From NCBI RefSeq assembly GCF_012726265.1, contig NZ_JAASAG010000003.1:360522-424521 (forward strand): 64,000 nucleotides of DNA. Direction: 5' to 3'. The stretch is from Streptomyces sp. HNM0575 (GTDB lineage Bacteria > Actinomycetota > Actinomycetes > Streptomycetales > Streptomycetaceae). Under the pieces are notes generated by a model. The model did not search any database. It saw nothing but the letters and a program-made list of their open reading frames with translations, and was not told where the DNA came from. The position numbers and the translations under genes were made by a program. Shown piece by piece: positions 23,474 through 31,143 of this stretch (the stretch's first letter is position 1; each line of letters opens with the position of its first letter).

Positions 23474-24600
23474 CCACCTCGACGCACGGCACCCCGGCCG
23501 AGGAGTCAGCCGACGCGGCGGCGAAGGCGCGGGCAGGCGGCCCGCCGGAGGACGCCGGCGAGGGCGCGCCCGGCCACGTGCGTCTGCGCCGTGCCCTTAC
23601 CGTCCTGCTCACCGAACGCGTGGTGCTGCTCGCCGCGTTGCTCGTCGTACTGCTGGTGTGGATGAAGGTCCTCGACACGGGCGGCTATCTGCTGGCGCCC
23701 TACGACCTGACATATCTCGCGTCGGCCCTGGAGACTATGGTGCCGCTGTGCATCCTCGGCCTGGCCGAACTGCTGGTGATGGTCTCGGGCCGCGGCGGCA
23801 TCGACCTGTCGGTGGGCGCGACGGTCAGCCTCGCGGGCATGGTCTTCGGATACACGGTGAGCGAATGGGGCTGGTCCCCGCTGCTCGCGGTTCCGGCGAC
23901 GCTCGTGGCAGGGGCGCTGCTCGGCGCGGTCAACGGGTTCCTCGTGGCGAGGCTCGGCTTCCCCGCGCTGATCGCCACGCTCGCCACGTACTACGCCTAC
24001 AGCTCCGTGGCGCTGGTCGGCAGCGGCAACAAGCCCGTCTCGACGGCGCCGGTGCGCGACCTGCATTCGCTCACCAGCCGGGTCCCGCTGCCCGGGCTGC
24101 CCGATGTGCCGATGCAGGTCTTCACCTTCCTGCTGCCCTGCGCGGTGCTGGTGTGGCTGCTGGTGAACCGGAGCACCTTCGGCCGCAAGCTGTACGGGGT
24201 CGGCACCAACGACGTGGCGGCGCGCTTCGCCAACGTGCCGGTCGTCTCCGTACGGCTGCGGGCCTTCACGCTCTCCGGGCTGCTGTCGGCGGTGGTGGCC
24301 GTGGTGACGGTGGGGCAGTTCGCCTCCGCACGGCCCGACGCCGGCACCGTGGGCAACGGCATGGCGCTTCCCGCCATCACTATCGCGGTGCTCGGCGGGG
24401 TGGCCATCACCGGGGGCATCGGACGGGTGGGAGGCGTCGTGGTCGCGGCGCTGCTGGTCGCGTGGCTCAACGCCGGGATCCTGCTGGCCTTCGAGGGCTC
24501 GCAGGGCAGCCGCATCCAACTCCTCGCCCTCGGCGTGCTGTTGGTGTGCTCGGCGCTGCTGAACTCGGTCACCGCCCGCCGCACGGGCGGCTTGCGGTGA
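23470..24600 (+). CDS. rhaQ: Rhamnose ABC transporter, permease 2, 376 aa
   Basis: Second permease of the same family; the two probably form a heterodimeric channel. Hallmarks are 'GGIDLSVGATVSLAGMVFG', 'VNGFLVARLGFPALIATLAT', 'LYGVGTNDVAARFANVPV' and 'LGGVAITGGIGRVGGVVVA'. About nine transmembrane helices follow a 40-residue charged N-terminus. The GTG start overlaps the previous stop (GTGA) and its own stop overlaps the aldolase start in the same way. Normal codon use and length for the family. Confidence 0.9.
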   Translation: MTTSTHGTPAEESADAAAKARAGGPPEDAGEGAPGHVRLRRALTVLLTERVVLLAALLVVLLVWMKVLDTGGYLLAPYDLTYLASALETMVPLCILGLAELLVMVSGRGGIDLSVGATVSLAGMVFGYTVSEWGWSPLLAVPATLVAGALLGAVNGFLVARLGFPALIATLATYYAYSSVALVGSGNKPVSTAPVRDLHSLTSRVPLPGLPDVPMQVFTFLLPCAVLVWLLVNRSTFGRKLYGVGTNDVAARFANVPVVSVRLRAFTLSGLLSAVVAVVTVGQFASARPDAGTVGNGMALPAITIAVLGGVAITGGIGRVGGVVVAALLVAWLNAGILLAFEGSQGSRIQLLALGVLLVCSALLNSVTARRTGGLR

Positions 24601-25490
24601 GCGCCCTGTGGAAGCCGGAGGCAGTTCCGGAGGAGCTGGTCGGGCTCACGCGCCGGCTCGGCGATCCGGCCGCGGACCTCGTGGTGCTGGCGGAGGGCAA
24701 CACCTCGACGCGCCTCGCCGACGGCACGTTCGCAGTCAAGGCGAGCGGCGCCCGCATGGACTCGGCCGCCGCCGGCGACTTCGTCGTGGTCGATCCGGGG
24801 GAGCTGCTGGATGCGATACGGCCTCGTGCGACGGATGGACATGCGACGGGTGGACGTGCGACGGCCGGTGCGCGCGGCGGAGGACGCCCGACCCAGGACG
24901 AGTTGACGGACGCGCTTGCCGTGCGCGGCCCGTACGAAGGCCCACCGGGACGGGCCTCCGTCGAGACCCTGGTGCATCTCGCCGCCCTCGAATACGCGGA
25001 CGCGACGTGGGTGGCGCACACCCATCCCACCGCCGTCGTGGGACTGCTGGCCTGCCCCGGCGCCGAAGAGCTGTGGAGCGCGCCGCTCTTCCCCGACGAG
25101 GCGGTCGTCCTGGGCCGCCCCGCGTGGGTCCCGTACGCGGCTCCCGGGCTCGAACTCGGCCGCGCCGTCGCCGAGTCGCTGACGCGCCACCGCGAGACGG
25201 AGGGGGTTCCGCCGCGGCTGGTGCTGCTGGGCAACCACGGCATCGTCGCGCTCGGCCGGACCCCGGCGGAGGTGGAGGCGGTCACGGCGATGTGCGTCAA
25301 GGCGGCACGGATACGTTCGGTCGCGCTCGGGGCCGGCGGTACGGCACCGCTGGAGGCGGGCCATGCGGCGGCCCTCGCAGGCCGCGGCGACGAGAGGGAA
25401 CGGTGGGCCCGGCTCGGCGGCGCGGCGTCCGGGGGTTCGCCGTCCGGCGTTGCGGGGTCCGGGAGTTCGCCTTCCGGGAGTGCGCGATGA
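24597..25490 (+). CDS. Class II aldolase/adducin-family protein, probable rhamnulose-phosphate aldolase, 297 aa
   Basis: Zinc-dependent class II aldolase fold. Metal ligands are visible in 'WVAHTHPTAVVG' (H-x-H) and 'LLGNHGIVALG' (His), and 'LAEGNTSTRL' and 'VKASGARM' form the phosphate-binding part. In the operon it would cleave rhamnulose 1-phosphate to glycerone phosphate and lactaldehyde, but the family also holds fuculose-phosphate aldolases and epimerases. There is a repeat-derived insert after residue 80 (DGHATGGRATAG) and a Gly/Ser/Pro tail. GTGA overlap with the permease gene; last gene of the operon, followed by a strong terminator. Confidence 0.82.
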   Translation: MSALWKPEAVPEELVGLTRRLGDPAADLVVLAEGNTSTRLADGTFAVKASGARMDSAAAGDFVVVDPGELLDAIRPRATDGHATGGRATAGARGGGRPTQDELTDALAVRGPYEGPPGRASVETLVHLAALEYADATWVAHTHPTAVVGLLACPGAEELWSAPLFPDEAVVLGRPAWVPYAAPGLELGRAVAESLTRHRETEGVPPRLVLLGNHGIVALGRTPAEVEAVTAMCVKAARIRSVALGAGGTAPLEAGHAAALAGRGDERERWARLGGAASGGSPSGVAGSGSSPSGSAR

Positions 25491-25578
25491 GCGGCGCGCT
25501 CGACGCGGCGGGGCCGCCGGGCCCGCCCCCGCCCGACCCGCCCGCCCCGCCCTGTCCGCACCGCCGCCCGCAACGACG

Positions 25579-25612
25579 ACGACCCCGGACCCGATCGTGG
25601 GTCCGGGGTCGT
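25579..25612. terminator. Very strong bidirectional terminator
   Basis: A perfect 14-bp stem (ACGACCCCGGACCC/GGGTCCGGGGTCGT) with a 6-nt loop lies between the end of the rhamnose operon (plus) and the tRNA-Cys gene (minus). Confidence 0.85.
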
Positions 25613-25614
25613 AC

Positions 25615-25632
25615 CGATGTCCTGAGACATCG
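25615..25632 (-). terminator. Hairpin just after tRNA-Cys
   Basis: CGATGTC-CTGA-GACATCG, a 7-bp perfect stem with a 4-nt loop, begins 2 bp after the tRNA CCA end. It is probably a terminator or RNase processing guide for the tRNA precursor. Confidence 0.6.
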
Positions 25633-25637
25633 CATGG

Positions 25638-25709
25638 AGGCCGTGGCGGGATTCGAACCCACGTAACTCGCTTTGCAGGCGAGCCCCTGAACCGCTCGGG
25701 CACACGGCC
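25638..25709 (-). tRNA. tRNA-Cys (anticodon GCA)
   Basis: Read on the minus strand: acceptor arms GGCCGTG/CACGGCC pair perfectly. The anticodon stem CTCGC/GCGAG encloses the loop CTGCAAA with anticodon GCA. The T arm is GTGGG-TTCGAAT-CCCGC. The discriminator base is U, as expected for tRNA-Cys, and CCA is encoded directly after it (25635-25637). Confidence 0.95.
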
Positions 25710-25831
25710 GGGCCTGAGTGACGTCTCGACCGTAGGCCGGGCGTCGCCGCCCGCGGAAGGTCACTCCGGACGATGTCGGGAGACCGCAATACGCAGTTCA
25801 CACTGCGAGTTGCGGGCTCCGGGCAGCTGTT

Positions 25832-26794
25832 TCAGGCCGACGGCGCGTCCTGCTTCACCGTGGCCGTCCCCCCGTCCGTCGTCTCATCGCCCGTCCCGGC
25901 GGACAGGCGCTCCTCTTCGCGCTCACGGACGAGATTGCGGCGGTGCTCCTTGAAGGAGTAGGCGAGCGCGGCGGCCCAGATCGCGTAGAGCACCACGTAC
26001 ACGACCGTCTTCACCGCGCCCGGGGCGGCGACCCAGTCGCTGTCGAGGAGCGTGCTGGTGTTGGTGATGACGATGATGCCGCCGACGGCGGAGCCGAGGA
26101 GCCGCGGCGGTACGTGCCGTACCAGCCACGCCGCGATCGGTGCGGCCACGACGCCGCCGATGAGAAGTGCCGCCGCCCACGACCAGTTGACGCCCTCGGA
26201 GCCCAGCCCCGTCAGGAAGCCGATGCTCGCGGCGACCGTGACCAGGAACTCGCTGGTGTCGATGGAGCCGATGACCTTGCGCGGCTCCAGCCGTCCGCTG
26301 GCGAGGATCGCGGGGGTGCCGACCGGGCCCCAGCCGCCTCCGCCGGTGGCGTCGACGAACCCGGCGACGAGGCCCAGCGGGGAGAGGAATCGCTTCCGCA
26401 GGGGCTTGCCGAGGTTGCGGGAGGAGAAGCCGGAGAAGGTGAACCGGCCCAGCAGATACAGGCCGAGAGCGAGCAGGATGAGGGACATCACGGGCTCGGC
26501 CACGGCGGTGGAGAGACCGGACAGGACGGTCGCACCCGCGAACGCGCCCACGGCGCCCGGCACTCCGACCTTCGCCACGACCCGCCAGTCGACGTTGCCG
26601 AAGCGCCAGTGGGAGGCGCCGGAGACCAGCGTCGTGCCGATCTCGGCGAGGTGCACGGTGGCGGACGCGGCAGCGGGGTTGGTGCCGACGGCAAGCAGCA
26701 GCGTGGTGGACGTGACGCCGTACGCCATTCCGAGACTGCCGTCCACCAGTTGGGCACCGAGGCCCGCGAGTGCCAACAATATGAGCGTCCGCAT
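25832..26794 (-). CDS. TauE/SafE-family sulfite/organosulfur exporter-type permease, 320 aa
   Basis: Membrane protein with about eight transmembrane helices in two TauE/SafE repeats. Conserved pieces are 'QLVDGSLGMAYGVTSTTLLL', 'HLAEIGTTLVSGASHW', 'VGAFAGATVLS' and 'GFVDATGGGGWGPVGTPA' with the family's Gly-rich turn. Family members move sulfite, sulfoacetate or other sulfur anions. The C-terminal 45 residues are charged and cytoplasmic. The gene is on the same strand as, and 182 bp downstream of, an Rrf2 regulator, which in many bacteria governs sulfur or redox genes. An inverted repeat lies just upstream. Confidence 0.87.
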   Translation of the reverse strand: MRTLILLALAGLGAQLVDGSLGMAYGVTSTTLLLAVGTNPAAASATVHLAEIGTTLVSGASHWRFGNVDWRVVAKVGVPGAVGAFAGATVLSGLSTAVAEPVMSLILLALGLYLLGRFTFSGFSSRNLGKPLRKRFLSPLGLVAGFVDATGGGGWGPVGTPAILASGRLEPRKVIGSIDTSEFLVTVAASIGFLTGLGSEGVNWSWAAALLIGGVVAAPIAAWLVRHVPPRLLGSAVGGIIVITNTSTLLDSDWVAAPGAVKTVVYVVLYAIWAAALAYSFKEHRRNLVREREEERLSAGTGDETTDGGTATVKQDAPSA

Positions 26795-26813
26795 GCCACT
26801 GCCCCGATCTGAA

Positions 26814-26843
26814 TCCCTAGCATTCCTACCGCTTTGATAGGGA
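26814..26843. promoter_or_regulatory. Inverted repeat TCCCTA-N18-TAGGGA upstream of the TauE/SafE gene
   Basis: Arms at 26814-26819 and 26838-26843 lie 20-50 bp upstream of the permease start in an AT-richer patch. A further CCTA copy lies inside (26825-26828). Candidate operator covering the promoter. Confidence 0.45.
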
Positions 26844-26888
26844 AATCTGCCCGACAGACCGAGGAGCGGTCAACACTGTCTCGTCAAC

Positions 26889-26923
26889 TGGACATGATCA
26901 GGGGCAGAGTGTGGACATGATCA
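26889..26923. promoter_or_regulatory. Direct repeat TGGACATGATCA x2
   Basis: Perfect 12-bp copies at 26889-26900 and 26912-26923, spaced 23 bp (two turns), between the Rrf2 gene end and the TauE/SafE promoter. The core TGGACA recurs upstream of the Rrf2 gene. Confidence 0.5.
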
Positions 26924-26937
26924 ACCGGAGGGCCGTG

Positions 26938-26958
26938 GGCCCGGCCATTCGCCGGGCC
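26938..26958 (-). terminator. Terminator of the Rrf2 gene
   Basis: GGCCCGGC and GCCGGGCC arms (8 bp, perfect) with the loop CATTC, about 20 bp downstream of the Rrf2 stop on its strand. Confidence 0.6.
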
Positions 26959-26976
26959 GGGAGACGAAGGGCCCGG

Positions 26977-27435
26977 TCAGGGGTTGGTCCACGATTCGGG
27001 CTGCTCCGCGAGCCGGTAGACCCGGTCCGGCAGCTTGGAGCACGCCACGTCCGCGAGCGTCACCTCGCCGAGGATCGCCCTCACGTTGGCGCGCACCGCG
27101 ATCCACAGTGGCAATAGCGACTCCGCAGGCCCGGTGTAGGAGAGCGCGGGCGGTCGCTCGCCGCGGACGGACACCAGCGGTCCGTCCACTACGCGGATCA
27201 CGTCCGCGACGGTGATCGTCTCGGCCGGAGCGCCCAGCTTGTAGCCGCCCTGCCCGCCGCGGCGGCTGACGACCAGGCCGCCCCTGCGCATGTCGTTGAG
27301 GATGCCCTCCAGGAACTTGCGGGGCACGCCCTGTGCCTCCGCGATCGTCTCGGCCTTGACCGGGCAGTCGTCGCCCGCGGCCGCCAGTTCCAGCGCGGCA
27401 CGCACCGCATAGTCCGCTCTCGCCGAGATCCGCAT
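26977..27435 (-). CDS. Rrf2-family transcriptional regulator, 152 aa
   Basis: Winged-helix Rrf2 protein: 'MRISARADYAVRAALELA', 'AEAQGVPRKFLEGILNDMRR' and the wing 'SRRGGQGGYKLG' are classic. The three-Cys iron-sulfur site of IscR/NsrR types (normally near residues 90-106) is absent; only isolated Cys at about 24 and 131 remain, so it resembles the cluster-free CymR class that reports cysteine or sulfur status. Adjacent TauE/SafE permease fits a sulfur role. Likely binds the TGGACA-type sites that flank its own gene (inference). The ATG start gives the canonical N-terminus. Confidence 0.88.
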   Translation of the reverse strand: MRISARADYAVRAALELAAAGDDCPVKAETIAEAQGVPRKFLEGILNDMRRGGLVVSRRGGQGGYKLGAPAETITVADVIRVVDGPLVSVRGERPPALSYTGPAESLLPLWIAVRANVRAILGEVTLADVACSKLPDRVYRLAEQPESWTNP

Positions 27436-27562
27436 ACGCGCATTCTCCAGCACGTAGGAGATTGGGCCTCCTGCGCGCAGGAGCCGGGGCCTCCCGCACG
27501 TGGGAGGCAGGGCTTCCTGTGTGTACGGAGCGGGCGGACCTGCCGGGGTGACCGTCGCGGAT

Positions 27563-27587
27563 TGTCCAGCAAGTGGACAGGCTGTCC
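27563..27587. promoter_or_regulatory. TGTCCA-N5-TGGACA palindrome upstream of the Rrf2 gene
   Basis: Perfect 6-bp arms at 27563-27568 and 27574-27579, with a further TGTCC at 27583-27587. It shares the TGGACA core with the repeats downstream of the gene. Candidate Rrf2 operator, 130-150 bp upstream of the start. Confidence 0.55.
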
Positions 27588-27644
27588 GATCCGTGATCGC
27601 TTCGGCTGCGAGCGCCGCGAGCCCGTGCGGGCCGGACCGGCGCC

Positions 27645-28451
27645 TCAGCCGCGGGGGGCCACGAACAGGCTCTGCACGCTGCGCCCGATCGGCCCCTGCT
27701 CGTCGTGCAGCACGGTCTCGGTCATGCCGATCCCGGCGTCGTCGATGCTCGTACGGGCGTCGACGCAGACCCATTCGCCGCCGGGGTGCCGGTGCAGATG
27801 GACGGTCAAGTCCGGGTTGACGAAGAGGTGTTGGGAGAAGTCCAGCACGTTGCTCACGCCGTTGCCCGAGTCCGCCGCGATCAGCGCGCGGTCCAGCGGC
27901 GCCGTCTTCTCACCCTCCACCAGCGGCACCCGCATCCGCAGCCAGCACGCCGCGGGGCCGCGTCCCAGGAACGAGCCGTGGGCGAACCGGGCCTCCATGG
28001 CGGTGTGGTAACCGACCTCCCACGGGACGGGGAAGAAGGGCTCGGCCGCCGCGCTCTCCGGTCCCGGGACCTCCGGCTCCGGCACGGACTCCGGCACGGC
28101 ACCGGGCAGGGTGCGGATGCGCAGCGCCCGCGCCCGCATCACCTCGTCCCCGCCCTCCGGCGTCAGCGACGCCTCGACCAGCTCCACGCTGCGCCCCTGC
28201 CGCAGCACGCCGGTGGACACCGTCAGCGGCTTCAGCGGTACGGGGCTGGTGATCTCGAAGGTGATCCTGGCGAGGCGCATGTCCTCGCGGGCGCCGTCGC
28301 GCATCCGCATCGCCCGGCCCAGCAGGGCCGCCGGCGGGCCCGCGTGCTGGCTGTCCGCGGACCACGGGCCGCGGGTGTTCTCGGTGGGGACGAAGCGGTC
28401 GTCCGCGACCCGCTCGAAGAAGGCCTCGGCCGAACTGGTCTTTTCACTCAC
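27645..28451 (-). CDS. Acyl-CoA thioesterase-like protein (double hotdog), 268 aa
   Basis: TesB-like protein with two hotdog halves. The N-terminal half has 'GPWSADSQHAGPPAALLGRA' and 'ITFEITSPVPLKPL'. The C-terminal half has 'LIAADSGNGVSNVLDF' and 'LTVHLHRHPGGEWVCVDART', the catalytic-face strand of acyl-CoA thioesterases. A Pro/Glu-rich linker of about 30 residues joins the halves. Substrate chain length is unknown. AGGAG stands 8 bp before the GTG at 28451. It is divergent from a TetR gene, whose product may regulate it. Confidence 0.85.
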   Translation of the reverse strand: MSEKTSSAEAFFERVADDRFVPTENTRGPWSADSQHAGPPAALLGRAMRMRDGAREDMRLARITFEITSPVPLKPLTVSTGVLRQGRSVELVEASLTPEGGDEVMRARALRIRTLPGAVPESVPEPEVPGPESAAAEPFFPVPWEVGYHTAMEARFAHGSFLGRGPAACWLRMRVPLVEGEKTAPLDRALIAADSGNGVSNVLDFSQHLFVNPDLTVHLHRHPGGEWVCVDARTSIDDAGIGMTETVLHDEQGPIGRSVQSLFVAPRG

Positions 28452-28678
28452 GGCTGTTCTCCTGCCCGCCGGCTGTTCGCCCCTGAAGGCTACTGGCAGG
28501 TAGTGGGCCTGTCACTGCCACCGCCTCCGCCGGGCTCCCGCCCCCGCCCGTCCTCCGGCGCCCGCACCGGGCCCTGCCGAGCGGAACCGGTAAGCGCAGG
28601 TCAGCCCCCGGTACGTGCCGGATACGGGCGGGCTCTGCGGGGCCTCCGTAAGGCGTTCACGAAGTTGGAGGTGAAGCC

Positions 28679-29386
28679 ATGTTCATGTATAAGTTGACCA
28701 TGGCTATGACCGCGTCCGCCGCCGACGACTGGGACGGGCCGCCGCTGCCGTCGATGGTCAACCCGGCCCTGCTGCGCGGGAGTCCGGCCACCGAGCGCGG
28801 TGCGCGGCGGCGCGCGACGCTGATAGCGGCGGCGCGGAAGGTCTTCGAACGCTCCGGCTATCTCGACGCCCGCCTCACGGACATCACCAAAGAGGCCAAG
28901 TGCTCGACGGGGTCCTTCTACACGTACTTCAAGAACAAGGAAGAGATCTTCGCCGCCGTACTCGAGGCCGCGCAGCAGGACATGCTCCACCCCGGCATGC
29001 AGCGCCTGCCCGACAGCGGCGATCCGTACCTCGTGCTGGAGGCGAGCAACAGGGCCTATCTGGAGGCCTATCGGCGCAACGCGAAGCTGATGGCCCTGCT
29101 GGAGCAGGTCGCCAGCGTCGACCACACCTTCCGTGAGCTGCGCAGGCGGCGCGGGGAGGCGTTCATACACCGCAACGCGCGCGGCATCGCTGACCTCCAG
29201 AAGCGCGGCATCGCCGATCCCGACCTGGATCCGATGCTGGCCTCGCGGGCGCTGTCCGGCATGGTCAGCCGCTTCGCCTTCAGCGTCTTCGTACGGGGCA
29301 TGGACCAGCCCGTCGACTTCGAGCAGGTCGTCTACACGGTCACCCGGATCTGGGCCAACGGGCTGCGCTTCCCCGGCCACCGCTGA
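28679..29386 (+). CDS. TetR-family transcriptional regulator, 235 aa
   Basis: N-terminal TetR helix-turn-helix at about residues 42-88 ('RATLIAAARKVFERSGYLDA', 'ITKEAKCSTGSFYTYFKNKEE'), preceded by a 40-residue extension and followed by an all-helical ligand domain. GGAGG stands 8 bp before the ATG. Neighbours are a divergent acyl-CoA thioesterase gene and, downstream on the same strand, an MHS-type transporter gene, so an acid or acyl-CoA ligand is plausible but not shown. Confidence 0.87.
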   Translation: MFMYKLTMAMTASAADDWDGPPLPSMVNPALLRGSPATERGARRRATLIAAARKVFERSGYLDARLTDITKEAKCSTGSFYTYFKNKEEIFAAVLEAAQQDMLHPGMQRLPDSGDPYLVLEASNRAYLEAYRRNAKLMALLEQVASVDHTFRELRRRRGEAFIHRNARGIADLQKRGIADPDLDPMLASRALSGMVSRFAFSVFVRGMDQPVDFEQVVYTVTRIWANGLRFPGHR

Positions 29387-29551
29387 ACTCGCCGGCCCGC
29401 CACGGGCCTTCCGGGCCGAGGGGCCCATCTCGCCGTGCGGCGGCCGCAGTTGGACCGTTCAATTTTCGCTGCCCTGTACAGCCGTCACACGGTGCCGCCG
29501 ACCGTACGGGCCCGACGCGTCGTCGCAGCGCAGAAGACTCTGCCGGGACTG

Positions 29552-29580
29552 TTGACAGCACAACGGCCTTCGCTCAGTCT
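29552..29580 (+). promoter_or_regulatory. Possible promoter of the MHS transporter gene
   Basis: A perfect -35 hexamer TTGACA (29552-29557), rare in this DNA, is followed 17-18 bp later by CAGTCT as a weak -10. It lies about 75 bp upstream of the ribosome-binding site. Confidence 0.4.
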
Positions 29581-29652
29581 TCGCCCAGAAGTTGAACATG
29601 ACGTCAGCTTACGGCGACCCGCTTGCAGTCCCACCCCTCGAAGGAGTGCCTG

Positions 29653-31035
29653 ATGACTGAGACGGCAGAACCGAGCGGGGAGGCGGCCGAGGCACAGCAG
29701 CCCCGGATCAAGCCCAGAAGCCACCGCAAGCTGCTCGCCGCGGGGCTGATCGGCAGCTCCATCGAGTGGTACGACTTCTTCCTCTACGGGACGGCGGCGG
29801 CCCTCGTCTTCCCCCACGTCTTCTTCCCCTCCAGCTCGCCGCTGACCGGGACGCTGCTCTCCTTCAGCACCTTCTGGGCGGGCTTCATCGCGCGCCCGCT
29901 GGGCGGCGTGCTCGCCGGGCACTTCGGCGACCGCTACGGCCGCAAGCCGATGGTCGTCACCTGCCTGCTCGGCATGGGGCTGGCGACGTTCCTCATCGGC
30001 TGCCTGCCCAGCGCGGCGTCGATCGGGACGGCTGCGCCGGTGCTGCTCGTCCTGCTCCGCTTCGTGCAGGGGCTGGCGTGCGGCGGGCAGTGGGGCGGGA
30101 TCGTGCTGCTGCTGATCGAGTCGACGGGGCCCAAACGCCGTGGTTTCGCGGGCACGTTCGGACAGATGGGCGTGCCGTTCGGCGTCATCCTCGGCAATGT
30201 GGCGTTCCTGGTGGCGACCGCGGTGATGCCGGAGGCGTCGTTCATGGACTGGGGCTGGCGCATCCCGTTCTTCCTCTCGGCGCTGCTCTTCCCCGTCGTG
30301 CTGTACATCCAGACGAAGGTCGAGGACACCCCCGAGTTCAAGGCGCTCCAGGCGGAGGTGTCGAAGAAGAAGCCGCAGCGGGTCGCGCGGGCGCCGCTGA
30401 GCGAGGCCGTGCGCAAGGACTGGCGCAGGATCCTGCTCGCCTGCGGAATGCTGGCCGCCACCAACTGCCTCTTCTACATCAGCATCGCGGGCGTCCTCAG
30501 CTACGCGACCGAACAGCTCGGCATGAGCCATCAGTCGCTGCTGGCCGTCTCGTTGGGCTCCTCGCTGATCGGCGCGGCCGCGATCCTGTGGTCCGGCGCC
30601 GCGTCCGACCGGGTGGGGCGCAGGCCGATGGTGCTCGTCGGCGCGGCGATGCTGGTGGTGTGGGCGTTCCCGTACTTCTGGCTCGTCGACACCAGGAACC
30701 TGTGGCTGTTCTTCGTGGCGCTGGCCGTCGGCGGCGTCTTCCAGTCGATGACGTACGGGCCGGTCGCGGCCTACATCGGCGAGATGTTCGCGCCCAACAT
30801 CCGTTTCTCCGGCGCCTCGTTGGCGTACCAGCTCGCGGCGATCACCGTCAGCGGCGCCACGCCGCTGGTGATGACGGCACTCATCGCGGAGACGGGCTCG
30901 ACCACGCTGGTGTCGGTCTTCGTGGCGCTGATGGGCCTGATCACCTTCGGCTGCACGTGGGCTCTGCGGGAGACCAACCCGGCGGAGGTACGGGCGGACC
31001 CCGACGCGGTGCCCGGCGAACTGCTCCACGCCTGA
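29653..31035 (+). CDS. MFS transporter, metabolite:H+ symporter (MHS) family, 460 aa
   Basis: Twelve-helix major facilitator of the MHS group. Diagnostic features are 'GSSIEWYDFFLYGTAAAL' in helix 1, the helix 2-3 loop 'GHFGDRYGRKPMVV', 'RFVQGLACGGQWGG' in helix 4 and the second-half loop 'SGAASDRVGRRPMVL'. MHS proteins import organic acids or related metabolites with protons. AAGGAG precedes the ATG at 29653. It is convergent with a phosphotriesterase-like hydrolase gene across a strong terminator. The substrate is unknown. Confidence 0.9.
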   Translation: MTETAEPSGEAAEAQQPRIKPRSHRKLLAAGLIGSSIEWYDFFLYGTAAALVFPHVFFPSSSPLTGTLLSFSTFWAGFIARPLGGVLAGHFGDRYGRKPMVVTCLLGMGLATFLIGCLPSAASIGTAAPVLLVLLRFVQGLACGGQWGGIVLLLIESTGPKRRGFAGTFGQMGVPFGVILGNVAFLVATAVMPEASFMDWGWRIPFFLSALLFPVVLYIQTKVEDTPEFKALQAEVSKKKPQRVARAPLSEAVRKDWRRILLACGMLAATNCLFYISIAGVLSYATEQLGMSHQSLLAVSLGSSLIGAAAILWSGAASDRVGRRPMVLVGAAMLVVWAFPYFWLVDTRNLWLFFVALAVGGVFQSMTYGPVAAYIGEMFAPNIRFSGASLAYQLAAITVSGATPLVMTALIAETGSTTLVSVFVALMGLITFGCTWALRETNPAEVRADPDAVPGELLHA

Positions 31036-31060
31036 CGGGAGTTCACGGCGCGGACCTTCC

Positions 31061-31102
31061 GCATCGGCCCGTGTCGCGGCACCGCTCGGCACGGGCCGAT
31101 GC
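31061..31102. terminator. Bidirectional terminator between convergent genes
   Basis: Perfect 13-bp stem (GCATCGGCCCGTG/CACGGGCCGATGC) with a 16-nt loop, between the MHS transporter (plus) and the phosphotriesterase-like gene (minus). Confidence 0.8.
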
Positions 31103-31143
31103 GTGCCGCAGCGCGTGACGCGGCGCGGGCCGCGGCGCAAGTG

